Assembly (NCBI RefSeq): GCF_030523875.1
Contig: NZ_JAUNHR010000017.1
Coordinates: 1-35,518, forward strand
From: Micrococcus sp.
GTDB taxonomy: Bacteria > Actinomycetota > Actinomycetes > Actinomycetales > Micrococcaceae
Direction of reading: 5' to 3'
Length of the DNA: 35,518 nt
In this document: piece by piece, positions 26,101 to 33,102 of the stretch
How the letters are laid out: each line of letters begins with the position of its first letter
Numbering within the stretch: the first letter of the stretch is position 1
Made by a program: the position numbers and the translations under genes
The notes under the pieces: generated by a model
What the model was told of the DNA's origin: nothing
Seen by the model: only the letters and a program-made list of their open reading frames with translations
The model's database searches: none

Positions 26101-26761
26101 CGCCCCAGCGGGCCGGCTCCCCGGAGGCGATGTGCGCCCGCAGCAGCCGCTCGAGGCGGGCGCGCTGGTGCCGGTAGACCGGCACGAGCTCCGTGAGGTC
26201 CACGCGGTGCTCGGTGCCGTCCCCCAGCCACAGGCTGCCGTGCCGCGTCCGGGGCACGCCCAGACCGTCCAGCAGGTCCGCGTACGCCGCGATCTGCAGC
26301 AGCGCCGTCACGCGCGCGTGCCGGGCCAGCTTCGTGTCCACCACCTCGTACGCCCCGTCCGGGTGCTCGGCGTCCCGCCGGAGCACCAGGAAGTCGGCCA
26401 GGCCGCCGAACGCGCCGTCGTGCAGGAGCGCCTGGAACACCACCGTCGGCCGCGCCGCCAGCGCCCGCGCCGTGCGCTCGCGGGCCTCGGCCACGCCCCC
26501 CGCGGTGTACCGCTCCGGCCGGGCCAGCCGCACCACCTGCTCCTCCCCGTGCTCCGCCACGAGCCGCGCGAGCGCCCGCTCCTCATGGGCGTCGCCGAGG
26601 GCGGAGACCCGCTGCAGCATGGCGTCCTCCGCCGCGATCCGCTTCGCTCGGCCCAGCGCGGGGTCCACCTTCAGCCGCAGCCAGCCGTACGTGCACGTGG
26701 CGGCCGCGGTGATGTCGGAGGGGCTGAGGAGGAACGCGTCGCCGTCGAGGAGCTTCACCAT
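23174..26761 (-). CDS. TM0106-type RecB-like nuclease fused to SF1 (UPF1-like) helicase
   Basis: The 1195-aa protein starts at ATG 26761 (MVKLLDGDAFLLSPSD) after AGGGTGG; GTG 26791 is the alternative. The N-terminal part is a PD-(D/E)XK RecB-like nuclease (GLADFLVL, then YEVVDTKLAR), followed by a cysteine cluster CGACEAC that could ligate an Fe-S cluster. A middle RNase H-like region has VFFDFEGDPLW. The C-terminus is an SF1 helicase: GPPGTGKT (825-832), IDEAGQ (930-935), GDPQQLP, and TVDRFQGRE (1117-1125). It likely processes DNA ends or R-loops; the exact role in these proteins is not established to my knowledge. It is common in actinobacterial chromosomes, so I place it outside the defence island. 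Confidence 0.85.
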   Translation of the reverse strand: MVKLLDGDAFLLSPSDITAAATCTYGWLRLKVDPALGRAKRIAAEDAMLQRVSALGDAHEERALARLVAEHGEEQVVRLARPERYTAGGVAEARERTARALAARPTVVFQALLHDGAFGGLADFLVLRRDAEHPDGAYEVVDTKLARHARVTALLQIAAYADLLDGLGVPRTRHGSLWLGDGTEHRVDLTELVPVYRHQRARLERLLRAHIASGEPARWGDDALAVCGACEACAEAVAEHRDVLLTAGATRLQRTRLREAGIATIEQLAVSTEAPAGMPERSWRGLRDQAAAQLAPRRADGTRPFEIMDATAVRGLPAPDPGDVFFDFEGDPLWTAPSGEMEGLEYLWGWVEAPDGDTAGTAFGDFRFTGLWADTRGQERAALQEFVRFVEARRVRHPGMRIYHYAPYEVTALKRLTVRHGVGERELDDWLRAGLFVDLYSTVRASLRAGVESYSIKKLEPLYMGADHRAEDGVTTAADSVAEYHAYVEAVECGDATEAADLRAGIEEYNRYDCVSTARLRDWLRAQVDPAEVATVPEAPGGVAGEEELTDREREAREDAALERALLDLLPTRVDPVTGAEVPVPDEELDGGARGLALLAAGLGFFQREAKPMWWAFFDRAISPADEWQDPRANVVFDRVDVAEDWHVPPRGRSLQRVLRVTGRLEPGTQLTVGADAKTVYEDVPAGRREEMPPNAVRWIGCGATVEDVEDHPNGRSTLLLRERTAKDAEHHRELPMAAFAHTQVPTGSLLDRIRDAAEAARAAGALPAEGVTSDVLARRSPAVAGRTLEAISTAARAGTDGRQGWEALVEALESAAGSYVAVQGPPGTGKTHVGSHAVKALVERGWRVGVTAQSHAVVENFLAKLVSVGVPADRVLKEGRKDQDETEVPWTSVSKAAGYSRLEEPGTVLGGTAWTFASQRTPEFDLLVIDEAGQFSLANTLAAAAMADTVLLLGDPQQLPQVTQGTHPQPIGDAALGWLIEDAPVLRPDRGFFLDTSWRMHSALTRAVSDLSYAGQLRSKEDVTDARLLAGIEPGLHPVPVDHSGNAVSSPEEAARVVELVRDVVGRSWTDPQDGDSPRALTPEDVIVVAPYNAQVATVRAALDDAGFTDTTVGTVDRFQGREAPVAILTMAASSPQEVPRGLDFLLDRNRLNVSVSRGKWACYLVHSPALADALPTNPADLPMIGAFLRLVAR

Positions 26762-26809
26762 GCGGCCCACCCTAGGCGTGACGGCGGACACGACAGGGGG
26801 TCCCCTGAC

Positions 26810-26840
26810 TTGACGCAGGTCACACGGAGCGAGTTACCTA
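26810..26840 (+). promoter_or_regulatory. Promoter of the paaI-paaK unit
   Basis: TTGACG (26810-26815) is a good -35. TTACCT (26834-26839, spacing 18) or TACCTA (26835-26840, spacing 19) is a candidate -10. The PaaR operator begins at the -10, so bound repressor would block RNA polymerase. Confidence 0.5.
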
Positions 26841-26857
26841 ATGATCGTTCAGTAATT
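26836..26857 (+). promoter_or_regulatory. PaaR-type operator upstream of paaI
   Basis: An imperfect palindrome centred on GATCGTTC, matching the paaZ upstream site at 17 of 22 positions. TTAC and GTAA arms flank the core, and the site overlaps the -10 region. It is probably bound by the TetR regulator encoded at 28860-29489. Confidence 0.55.
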
Positions 26858-26893
26858 CACCGCGCGCCCGCGTGCCCGACCCCGGGGAGGACC

Positions 26894-27310
26894 ATGGCCG
26901 AGACACCGCACCACCCCCTGCTCGCGCGCGACCGCGTCGCGCAGTGGCTCGGCGTCGTCCTCGAGGCCGCGGAGAAGGACCACGCGCGCATCCGGATGAC
27001 CCTGACCGAGGACCAGCACAACGGCCTCGGCATGGCCCACGGCGGCGCTGTGTTCGCGTTCGCGGACGTGTGCTTCGCCCTGACCTGCAACGATCCGCAC
27101 GGCGACGGCACCACCCTCACGGTCGCCTCCGGCGTGGACGTCAACTTCGTGGCCGGCGCCCGCGCCGGGCAGACGCTGATCGCCGAGGGCCGCCTCGTGG
27201 CCTCCGCCGGCCGCTCCGGCGTCTACGACATCACCGTCACCACCGACGACGGCGCCCCCGTGGCCGCGTTCCGCGGCCGCTCCCGCACCGTCGCCGCGAA
27301 GGCCCGCTGA
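26894..27310 (+). CDS. paaI: PaaI-type hotdog thioesterase
   Basis: The 138-aa protein has its ATG at 26894 just after GGGGAGG. It is a hotdog-fold acyl-CoA thioesterase with the PaaI pattern HNGLGMAHGGAVFAFAD (residues 42-58), including the active-site-type Asn43, His-Gly-Gly (49-51) and Asp58. PaaI hydrolyses hydroxyphenylacetyl- and dead-end ring-CoA esters and frees CoA during aerobic phenylacetate breakdown. It lies 68 bp before paaK under a putative PaaR operator. The length is normal for the family, and the cytosolic tetramer is assumed from homologs. Confidence 0.85.
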   Translation: MAETPHHPLLARDRVAQWLGVVLEAAEKDHARIRMTLTEDQHNGLGMAHGGAVFAFADVCFALTCNDPHGDGTTLTVASGVDVNFVAGARAGQTLIAEGRLVASAGRSGVYDITVTTDDGAPVAAFRGRSRTVAAKAR

Positions 27311-27378
27311 CCGGCGTCGTCCCCGACGGCGACCCGCCCCCAGATCCACCGACCCGTCCCATCCTCAAGGAGAACCCG

Positions 27379-28731
27379 ATGCTCGAGGCGTCCGTCCCGA
27401 ACCCCTACTCCCCTGCTCCGCTCCCCAAGAACCCCGAAGACCGGGGGAAGCAGGACCCTGAGGAGACGATGAGCCGCGACCAGATCGAGGCGCTGCAGAC
27501 CGAGCGCCTGCGCTGGTCCCTGCACCACGCCTACGAGAACGTCCCGGCGTACAAGGAGCACTTCGACGCGCACGGCGTGCACCCCTCGGACTTCACGGAG
27601 CTCGCGGACCTCGCCAAGTTCCCCTACACGGACAAGGAGTTCCTGCGGAAGAACTACCCGTTCAAGGCCTTCGCCGCCACCGGGTCCGAGCTCCGCCGCA
27701 TCCACGCCTCCTCCGGCACCACCGGCCAGCCCACCGTGGTCGGCTACACCGACGACGACCTGGACACCTGGGCCACGCTCGTCGCCCGCTGCTTCCGTGC
27801 CGGCGGCATCCGCCCCGGCGACCGCGTGCACAACGCCTACGGCTACGGCCTGTTCACCGGCGGCCTGGGCGCCCACTACGGCGCCGAGCGCGCCGGCGCG
27901 GCCGTGATCCCGATGTCCGGCGGCCAGACGGAGAAGCAGGTGCAGCTGATCACCGACTTCGAGCCCACCGCCATCCTCTCCACGCCCACCTACCTGCTGA
28001 CCATCGCGGACGGCTTCAAGAAGATGGGCCTGGACCCCCGCAAGTCCTCGCTCAAGACCGCAATCCTCGGCGCCGAGCCGTGGACCGAGGAGATGCGCCG
28101 CGAGATCGAGCAGACCTTCGACATCGACGCCCTGGACATCTACGGCCTCTCCGAGGTCATGGGCCCGGGCGTGGCCGGCGAGTCCGTGGAGACCAAGGAC
28201 GGCTCCCACATCTGGGAGGACCACTTCCGCCCCGAGATCATCGACCCGCTCACGGACGAGGTGCAGGAGACCGGCCACCCGGGCGAGCTCGTGTTCACCT
28301 CGCTGACCAAGCAGGCGCTGCCGATCATCCGCTACCGCACGCACGACCTCACCCGTCTGCTGCCGGGCACCTCGCACCCGGGGCACCGCCGCATGGGCCG
28401 GATCACCGGTCGCTCGGACGACATGATCATCCTGCGCGGCGTGAACCTGTTCCCGTCCCAGATCGAGGAGCTGGCTCTCCAGGAGCCGGCGCTCTCGCCG
28501 CACTTCACGCTCGAGATCACGCGCCCGGGCCGCATGGACCAGATGGCCGTGAACATCGAGCGCCGGGACGACGCGACCATGGAGGACGCGCAGAGGTGCG
28601 CCGCGCACCTGCAGAAGGAGATCAAGACGAAGATCGGCTCCTCCTGCACGATCAACGTGGTGGAGCCCGAGTCGCTCGCCCGGTCCTCCGGCAAGCTCAA
28701 GCGCATCTACGACCTGCGCGACAAGGGCTGA
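27379..28731 (+). CDS. paaK: Phenylacetate-CoA ligase
   Basis: The 450-aa protein has ATG 27379 after AAGGAG, spaced 6-7 nt. PaaK-type adenylate-forming motifs are all visible: the P-loop SSGTTGQPT (111-119), YGYGLFTGGLGAHYG, YGLSEVMGPG in the middle, and a C-terminal SSGKLKRIYDLR with the catalytic-type lysine. The enzyme activates phenylacetate with ATP and CoA to phenylacetyl-CoA, the first step of the Paa pathway, in the cytosol. It is co-directional with paaI and the downstream TetR gene. The multicomponent ring-epoxidase genes (paaABCDE) are not in this window. Confidence 0.94.
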   Translation: MLEASVPNPYSPAPLPKNPEDRGKQDPEETMSRDQIEALQTERLRWSLHHAYENVPAYKEHFDAHGVHPSDFTELADLAKFPYTDKEFLRKNYPFKAFAATGSELRRIHASSGTTGQPTVVGYTDDDLDTWATLVARCFRAGGIRPGDRVHNAYGYGLFTGGLGAHYGAERAGAAVIPMSGGQTEKQVQLITDFEPTAILSTPTYLLTIADGFKKMGLDPRKSSLKTAILGAEPWTEEMRREIEQTFDIDALDIYGLSEVMGPGVAGESVETKDGSHIWEDHFRPEIIDPLTDEVQETGHPGELVFTSLTKQALPIIRYRTHDLTRLLPGTSHPGHRRMGRITGRSDDMIILRGVNLFPSQIEELALQEPALSPHFTLEITRPGRMDQMAVNIERRDDATMEDAQRCAAHLQKEIKTKIGSSCTINVVEPESLARSSGKLKRIYDLRDKG

Positions 28732-28789
28732 CCCCGGCCGCGACAAGGCCCGTGCCGGGCCGGCGCCGTCCGCCCGACTCGGCCGCCCC

Positions 28790-28820
28790 CGGGCCCGCCC
28801 CGTACAGTGGGGCGGGCCCG
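28790..28820. repeat. Perfect 12-bp hairpin between paaK and the TetR gene
   Basis: CGGGCCCGCCCC (28790-28801) pairs with GGGGCGGGCCCG (28809-28820) around the loop GTACAGT. The loop contains TACAGT (28803-28808), which could be the -10 box of the TetR gene. The element may end paaK transcription, carry the TetR promoter, or both. Confidence 0.5.
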
Positions 28821-28859
28821 CGGCGTCGCCCGGGCGAGACCACCAGGAGTGAGGACGAC

Positions 28860-29489
28860 GTGACGCAGACGGAGGCCGCCTCGCGAACCGCCCGCCCCGC
28901 GCGCCGGGGCCGGCCCGGCTATGACCGCGCCACCCTGCTGGCCGAATGCGTCGACCAGTTCAACCGGCACGGCTACGACGCCACCTCCATGGGCATGCTC
29001 GCCGCGCACCTGGGCATCTCCAAGTCCGCGATCTACCACCACGTGGAGTCCAAGGAGGCGATCCTCGGCCACGCCCTGGACGACGCCCTCGACGCGCTCG
29101 AGGCGTCCATGGACCGCGCCCAGGCGTCCGGGGTGGCCCCCGGCGAACGGGTGGAGCGCGCCGTCCGCGGCGGCCTCGAGGTGCTTGTGGAGAAGATGCC
29201 CGAGGTCACCCTGCTGCTGCGCCTGCGGGGCAACTCGGACGTGGAGCGGGCCGCCATGGAGCGACGCCGCGCCATCACGCGCCGCCTGGGCGAGATGATC
29301 GAGGCCGCCCAGGCCGAGGGCTCCGTCCGCGACGACGTCACCCCCCCCAACCTCGCCCGCCTCGCGCTGGGCACGATCAACTCCGTGGTCGACTGGTACC
29401 GCCCCGAGGGCGACGCCCCCGGCCACAAGACCGTGGACGAGATGGTCCTCGCCGTGACGGGCGTCGTGATGGGCGGCCTGCGCGGCTGA
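28860..29489 (+). CDS. paaR: TetR-family regulator, probably PaaR
   Basis: The 209-aa protein starts at GTG 28860 with GAGG 5 nt before it. The N-terminal helix-turn-helix is typical of TetR: TSMGMLAAHLGISKSAIYHH, followed by VESKEAIL; the C-terminal part is the helical ligand and dimer domain. It lies directly after paaK, and palindromic sites with one shared core lie in front of paaI and paaZ, so it is most likely the phenylacetyl-CoA-responsive repressor PaaR. The assignment rests on context and operators rather than on ligand-binding residues. A general TetR regulator remains possible. Confidence 0.75.
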   Translation: MTQTEAASRTARPARRGRPGYDRATLLAECVDQFNRHGYDATSMGMLAAHLGISKSAIYHHVESKEAILGHALDDALDALEASMDRAQASGVAPGERVERAVRGGLEVLVEKMPEVTLLLRLRGNSDVERAAMERRRAITRRLGEMIEAAQAEGSVRDDVTPPNLARLALGTINSVVDWYRPEGDAPGHKTVDEMVLAVTGVVMGGLRG

Positions 29490-29523
29490 CGGGCGCTGCG
29501 GCGTCAGTGCCCCGCCGACCCGG

Positions 29524-30465
29524 TCAGGACGCCGGGCCGAACTCCTCGGCCACGGCCGCACGGACGGCCTGGGCCATGTCCAGGACCTGCTCCGGCGCGG
29601 CCGTCACGCCGCCGGACTCAAGGGTGGTCACGGCGATCAGCCGCGCCCCGTCCCGCGTGGTGACGGTGGTGCCGGGCATCGTTCCCGTGGCCTCACCGGT
29701 CGCGGTGGTCGTGGCGACGTCGTACTCCACCCCGTCCACGGTGACGCGCTCGGTGGCGAGCGCGGCCTCGTCGTCGGCGTTCCCGACGCAGGACGTCTCC
29801 CGGTTCCGCTCGGCCTGCTCGACCTGCTCCGCCGCGGCCTCGTCCGGGAGGGTGATGATGAGGACGGAGGCGTCCGGCCCCGCCGCCTCTCCGCCCTCCG
29901 CCGGCTCCACGCGGGCACCGGAGTAGCTCACCTCGGTGCCGCCGGACTCCGCCAGCAGCCCGTGGACGGCACCCTGCGCGGCCCAGCACTCGTCGTCGGC
30001 GAGCGGGCGGACCCCCGCGCGCATCTCCTCCGCCTCGGGGTCCGTGGCCGTGGCGTACTCCTGCTGCTGGGACCGGAGGATGGAGAACTCGCCCGTGGGC
30101 GTGGTGTCCACGGTGACGTCCCCCAGGATCCCGAGGATCTCGGCCATCGGCTCCTTCAGGGCGAGCACCTTCTCGTTCTCCGGCAGCTCCACGTCCGCGT
30201 CGACCCCGGCCGGCAGCGCCGGCGCCCCGGAGGAGGACGACGGGGCGGAGTCCGGCGCGCTGCCGGACGCCCCGGCGCCGCCCGACGACGCGGCCCCGTT
30301 GCTGGACGCGGACGTGGTGGCCGCCGCGGGGCTGGAGGAGGCGCCGCCGGGTTCGCCGGCACCGCAGCCGGTCAGGACGGCGGTGGAGGCCAGGAAGACG
30401 GCGGCGCCCAGGCGGGCTCGACGGGCGGGGGAGGTCGCGCCTGTGCGCGCAAGGTCCAGTGTCAT
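29524..30465 (-). CDS. Lipoprotein with PknH-like sensor-type domain (tentative)
   Basis: The 313-aa protein with ATG 30465 has a lipoprotein signal peptide (LGAAVFLASTAVLTGC, lipobox VLTGC) and a Ser/Ala/Gly-rich linker. The mature domain has two cysteines (in DDECWAAQG and ETSCVGN) that could form a disulfide, and strands such as GARLIAVTTLESGG. The arrangement resembles each half of the lipoprotein at 21540-23177 and the extracellular domains of PknH-type proteins, but this is only a pattern match by eye. It lies convergent with the TetR gene and downstream of paaZ on the same strand. A role in phenylacetate use is not supported by the sequence. Confidence 0.7.
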   Translation of the reverse strand: MTLDLARTGATSPARRARLGAAVFLASTAVLTGCGAGEPGGASSSPAAATTSASSNGAASSGGAGASGSAPDSAPSSSSGAPALPAGVDADVELPENEKVLALKEPMAEILGILGDVTVDTTPTGEFSILRSQQQEYATATDPEAEEMRAGVRPLADDECWAAQGAVHGLLAESGGTEVSYSGARVEPAEGGEAAGPDASVLIITLPDEAAAEQVEQAERNRETSCVGNADDEAALATERVTVDGVEYDVATTTATGEATGTMPGTTVTTRDGARLIAVTTLESGGVTAAPEQVLDMAQAVRAAVAEEFGPAS

Positions 30466-30552
30466 GCGTCACAGTGTGCGCTCAGGTGCGGGCCCCGGCA
30501 AGGACGAGGTCGGCCCCCACCCGGAGGTGAGGGGCCGTCGTCGTGGTGTCGG

Positions 30553-30569
30553 CGGAGGTCAGGCCTCCG
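30553..30569 (-). terminator. Weak hairpin just after paaZ
   Basis: CGGAGG-TCAGG-CCTCCG (30553-30569) lies 12 bp beyond the paaZ stop. The 6-bp stem has no T-run, so it is a possible Rho-type or partial terminator. The confidence is low. Confidence 0.3.
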
Positions 30570-30581
30570 GACGGGCCGGGG

Positions 30582-32699
30582 TCACGCCTCCGGCTGCTCC
30601 GGCATCGGCCAGGTCTTGGCCACCAGCGTCAGGACGTCGTACTGGGCCACCAGCTCGTCGTCCTGGTTGTGCAGCTGGCAGTCCCACGCGACCTCGCCGT
30701 ACTCGTCCGTCACGCGCGGGGTGATCCGCTTGGCGGTGAGGGTCACGCGGATGGCGTCGTCGTAGGTGACGGGCGTGATGAACCGCAGGTCGTCCAGGCC
30801 GTAGTTGGCCAGCACCGGGCCCGGGTCCGGGGCCACGAACAGGCCCGCCGCCCAGGAGACCAGCAGGTAGCCGTGGGCCACGCGACGCGGGAAGAACGGG
30901 TTGGCCATGGCGGCCTCCTCGTCCGTGTGCGCGTAGAACCTGTCCCCGGTCTCCTCGGCGAACCGGGTGATGTCCTCCAGCTTCACCGTGCGCAGGCCGG
31001 AGGCGAACTGGTCGCCGATCCGCAGCTCGTCCAGGGCCTTGTAGAACGGGTGCTTGGCCCGGCCGGCGTCCACGTCCTCGCGGGTGGCGGTGTTCGCCGC
31101 GGCGCCCTGGTGCCACACGCCGGTGATGGCGGTCAGCAGGTCCGGGGAGCCCTGGATGGCGGTGCGCTGCATGTAGTGCTTGACGGCGCGCACGCCGCCG
31201 AGCTCCTCGCCGCCGCCGGCGCGGCCGGGGCCGCCGTGGATCAGCACCGGCACGGGGGCGCCGTGGCCGGTGGTGGTCTTGGCGGTCTGGCGGTTCAGGA
31301 AGTGCACGCGGCCGTGGTGGGCGCCGATCCCGGCGGCGAACGCGCGGGCGGTCTCGCCGTCGTTCGTGGCGACCGTGGCCACCAGCGAGCCGGAGCCCAG
31401 CGCGGCGAGCGCGACGGCGTCGTCCACGTCCGTGTAGCCGATCACCGAGGTGACCGGGCCGAACGCCTCCACGGAGTGCACCGCGGGGGTGCGGGCGTCC
31501 GCGAAGGAGAGGACGGTGGGGGCGAAGAATGCGCCGGCCTCGGCGTCGGCGTCGCCGGTGGGGGCGTCCGGGCCGCCCAGGCGGACCTCGCCGCCGGCGT
31601 CCACGAGCGTCTGCACGGCCTTGCGGACCTCCGACTGCTGCTCCTTGGAGGCCAGGGCGCCCATGGTGGTGCCCTCGACGCGCGGGTCGCCCAGGACCAC
31701 CTTGGCGGACAGGCGCTCGGTGAGGGCCGCGGTGACGTCCTCCACCATGGCCTCCGGCACGATCACGCGGCGGATGGCGGTGCACTTCTGGCCCGCCTTG
31801 ACGGTCATCTCCTGGAAGACGACCTTCACGAACGCCTCGAACTCGGGGGAGTCCTTGTCCGCGTCCGGGCCCAGGATGGCGGCGTTGAGGGAGTCGGTCT
31901 CCGCGGTGAAGCGCACGCCGCCGTTGAGGACGTTCTCGTGCTTGCGGAGGGTCTCGGCGGTGCCGGCGGAGCCGGTGAAGGCCACGTGGTCGCGGTAGTC
32001 CAGGTGGTCCAGCAGGTCGCGGGCCGAGCCGGAGATGAGCTGGAGGGAGCCCTCGGGCAGCACGCCGGACTCGAGCATCATGCGCACGCACGCCTCGGTG
32101 ACGTAGCCCGTGGGGGTGGCGGGCTTGACCACGGTGGGCACGCCGGCCACGAACGCCGGGGCGAACTTCTCGAGCATGCCCCACACCGGGAAGTTGAAGG
32201 CGTTGATCTGCACGGCCACGCCCGGGATGCGCTGGTAGATGTGCTCGCCGATGAAGGAGCCGTCACGGGAGAGCGGCTCGACCTTGCCGTCCACGATCAC
32301 GTTGGCGTTCGGCAGCTCGCGGCGGCCCTTGCCGGAGAAGGTGAAGAGGGTGCCCACGCCGCCGTCGACGTCGAACGCGTGGTCGCGCTGCGTGGAGCCG
32401 GTGGCGAAGGAGAGGTCGTAGAGCTCCTGGATGCGGGAGTTCAGGTAGAGGGCGAGCTCCTTGAGCTTGAGCGCGCGCTCGTGGATGGTCAGCTCGCCGA
32501 GGTTCTTCTGGCCCACCGTGCGGCCGTGCTCGATGACGGCGGCCGTGTCGATGCCGTCCGTGGACACGCGGGCCATGAGCTGGCCGGTGTTGGCGTCGAG
32601 GACGTCGGTGACCCTCCGGGGGTCCTCGGGGGCCCACCAGGAGCCGGCGACGAAGCTCGGGAGGATCTCGGTCTGGGTCTTGTCCGCGGTGGCGGTCAT
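30582..32699 (-). CDS. paaZ: Bifunctional oxepin-CoA hydrolase / 3-oxo-5,6-dehydrosuberyl-CoA semialdehyde dehydrogenase
   Basis: The 705-aa protein has ATG 32699 and AAGGAG spaced 6 nt. The aldehyde dehydrogenase half has catalytic Cys306 in VKAGQKCTAIRR and Glu267 in FTAETDSLN, the same 39-residue spacing as Cys295 and Glu256 of E. coli PaaZ. The C-terminal MaoC-like hotdog hydratase has Asp586 and His591 in TGDRFYAHTDEEA, again matching the E. coli pair spacing. The enzyme opens the oxepin-CoA ring and oxidises the resulting aldehyde in the Paa pathway. It stands alone on the minus strand, with a strong PaaR-type operator upstream. Confidence 0.95.
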   Translation of the reverse strand: MTATADKTQTEILPSFVAGSWWAPEDPRRVTDVLDANTGQLMARVSTDGIDTAAVIEHGRTVGQKNLGELTIHERALKLKELALYLNSRIQELYDLSFATGSTQRDHAFDVDGGVGTLFTFSGKGRRELPNANVIVDGKVEPLSRDGSFIGEHIYQRIPGVAVQINAFNFPVWGMLEKFAPAFVAGVPTVVKPATPTGYVTEACVRMMLESGVLPEGSLQLISGSARDLLDHLDYRDHVAFTGSAGTAETLRKHENVLNGGVRFTAETDSLNAAILGPDADKDSPEFEAFVKVVFQEMTVKAGQKCTAIRRVIVPEAMVEDVTAALTERLSAKVVLGDPRVEGTTMGALASKEQQSEVRKAVQTLVDAGGEVRLGGPDAPTGDADAEAGAFFAPTVLSFADARTPAVHSVEAFGPVTSVIGYTDVDDAVALAALGSGSLVATVATNDGETARAFAAGIGAHHGRVHFLNRQTAKTTTGHGAPVPVLIHGGPGRAGGGEELGGVRAVKHYMQRTAIQGSPDLLTAITGVWHQGAAANTATREDVDAGRAKHPFYKALDELRIGDQFASGLRTVKLEDITRFAEETGDRFYAHTDEEAAMANPFFPRRVAHGYLLVSWAAGLFVAPDPGPVLANYGLDDLRFITPVTYDDAIRVTLTAKRITPRVTDEYGEVAWDCQLHNQDDELVAQYDVLTLVAKTWPMPEQPEA

Positions 32700-32772
32700 G
32701 CGGTGCTCCTTCGGGACTCGAGGGCGTCGGTGCGGTGCGACCCGGCGCGCGGCGGGGCTGCGCGCAGAGGAG

Positions 32773-32794
32773 ACCGACCGATCGTTCGGTTATT
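32773..32794 (-). promoter_or_regulatory. PaaR-type operator upstream of paaZ
   Basis: The core ACCGATCGTTCGGT fits the ACCG-NN-CG-NN-CGGT pattern that I recall for the Corynebacterium PaaR site, with flanks ACC and ATT. The 18-bp centre (32773-32790) matches its own reverse complement at 16 of 18 positions. It lies 74-95 bp upstream of the paaZ start. Confidence 0.65.
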
Positions 32795-32963
32795 GCCCGG
32801 GAAACCGGGAACCCGGCCCTGGGGGTGGGGGAGGGGCGGGGCGAGAGGGAGAGGCGGGGCGGAGCGGGCCGTCGTCGTCGTGCCGTGGCCCGGCCTCCTG
32901 CGCGCCCCTGTCCGTCACGCGCCTCTCCGCCCCGTGCCACCGCCCCGGTGCCCCTCCCTCGGC

Positions 32964-33024
32964 CGCCATCCGGACGTTCGGACCGGAAAGAAGTGACGTT
33001 TCCGGTCCGAACGTCCGGATGGCG
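32964..33024. repeat. Long palindromic hairpin element, copy 1
   Basis: Arms 32964-32989 and 32999-33024 are perfect 26-bp inverted repeats with a 9-nt loop (GAAGTGACG). The conserved arm begins GCCATCCGGACGTTCGGACC. The same arm recurs at 34103-34163 with a different loop, so this is a dispersed or paired element, not a chance hairpin. It lies between two divergent genes, which argues against a simple terminator. Confidence 0.9.
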
Positions 33025-33102
33025 CATGGCCGGGTGCCGTGGTTGCCCATAGATCCGGTGTTCGACGACGACGCCGGCACCGCGTGCGTCAGGATCGGAC
33101 CC

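Larger units (their letters stand above)
32700..33102. promoter_or_regulatory. Divergent intergenic region between paaZ and the DUF559 gene
   Basis: This 403-bp region holds the paaZ ribosome-binding site (32706-32711), the PaaR-type operator (32773-32794) and a 61-bp perfect hairpin (32964-33024). The stretch of about 32820-32960 is G-rich with runs of GGGG and shows no convincing gene. The long open frame that crosses the region on the plus strand is not supported by a start or by protein similarity. Confidence 0.5.

Noticed and set aside
23258..27310. 1350-aa open frame on the plus strand, antisense to the TM0106-type helicase
   Set aside because: It is a GC-skew shadow: no family features until its last 138 residues, which are paaI in the same frame. 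The minus-strand helicase has full motifs.
32964..33024. Simple transcription terminator
   Set aside because: Copy 1 lies between divergent genes and has no T-run; the matching copy 2 shares the arm sequence, which a terminator would not need.
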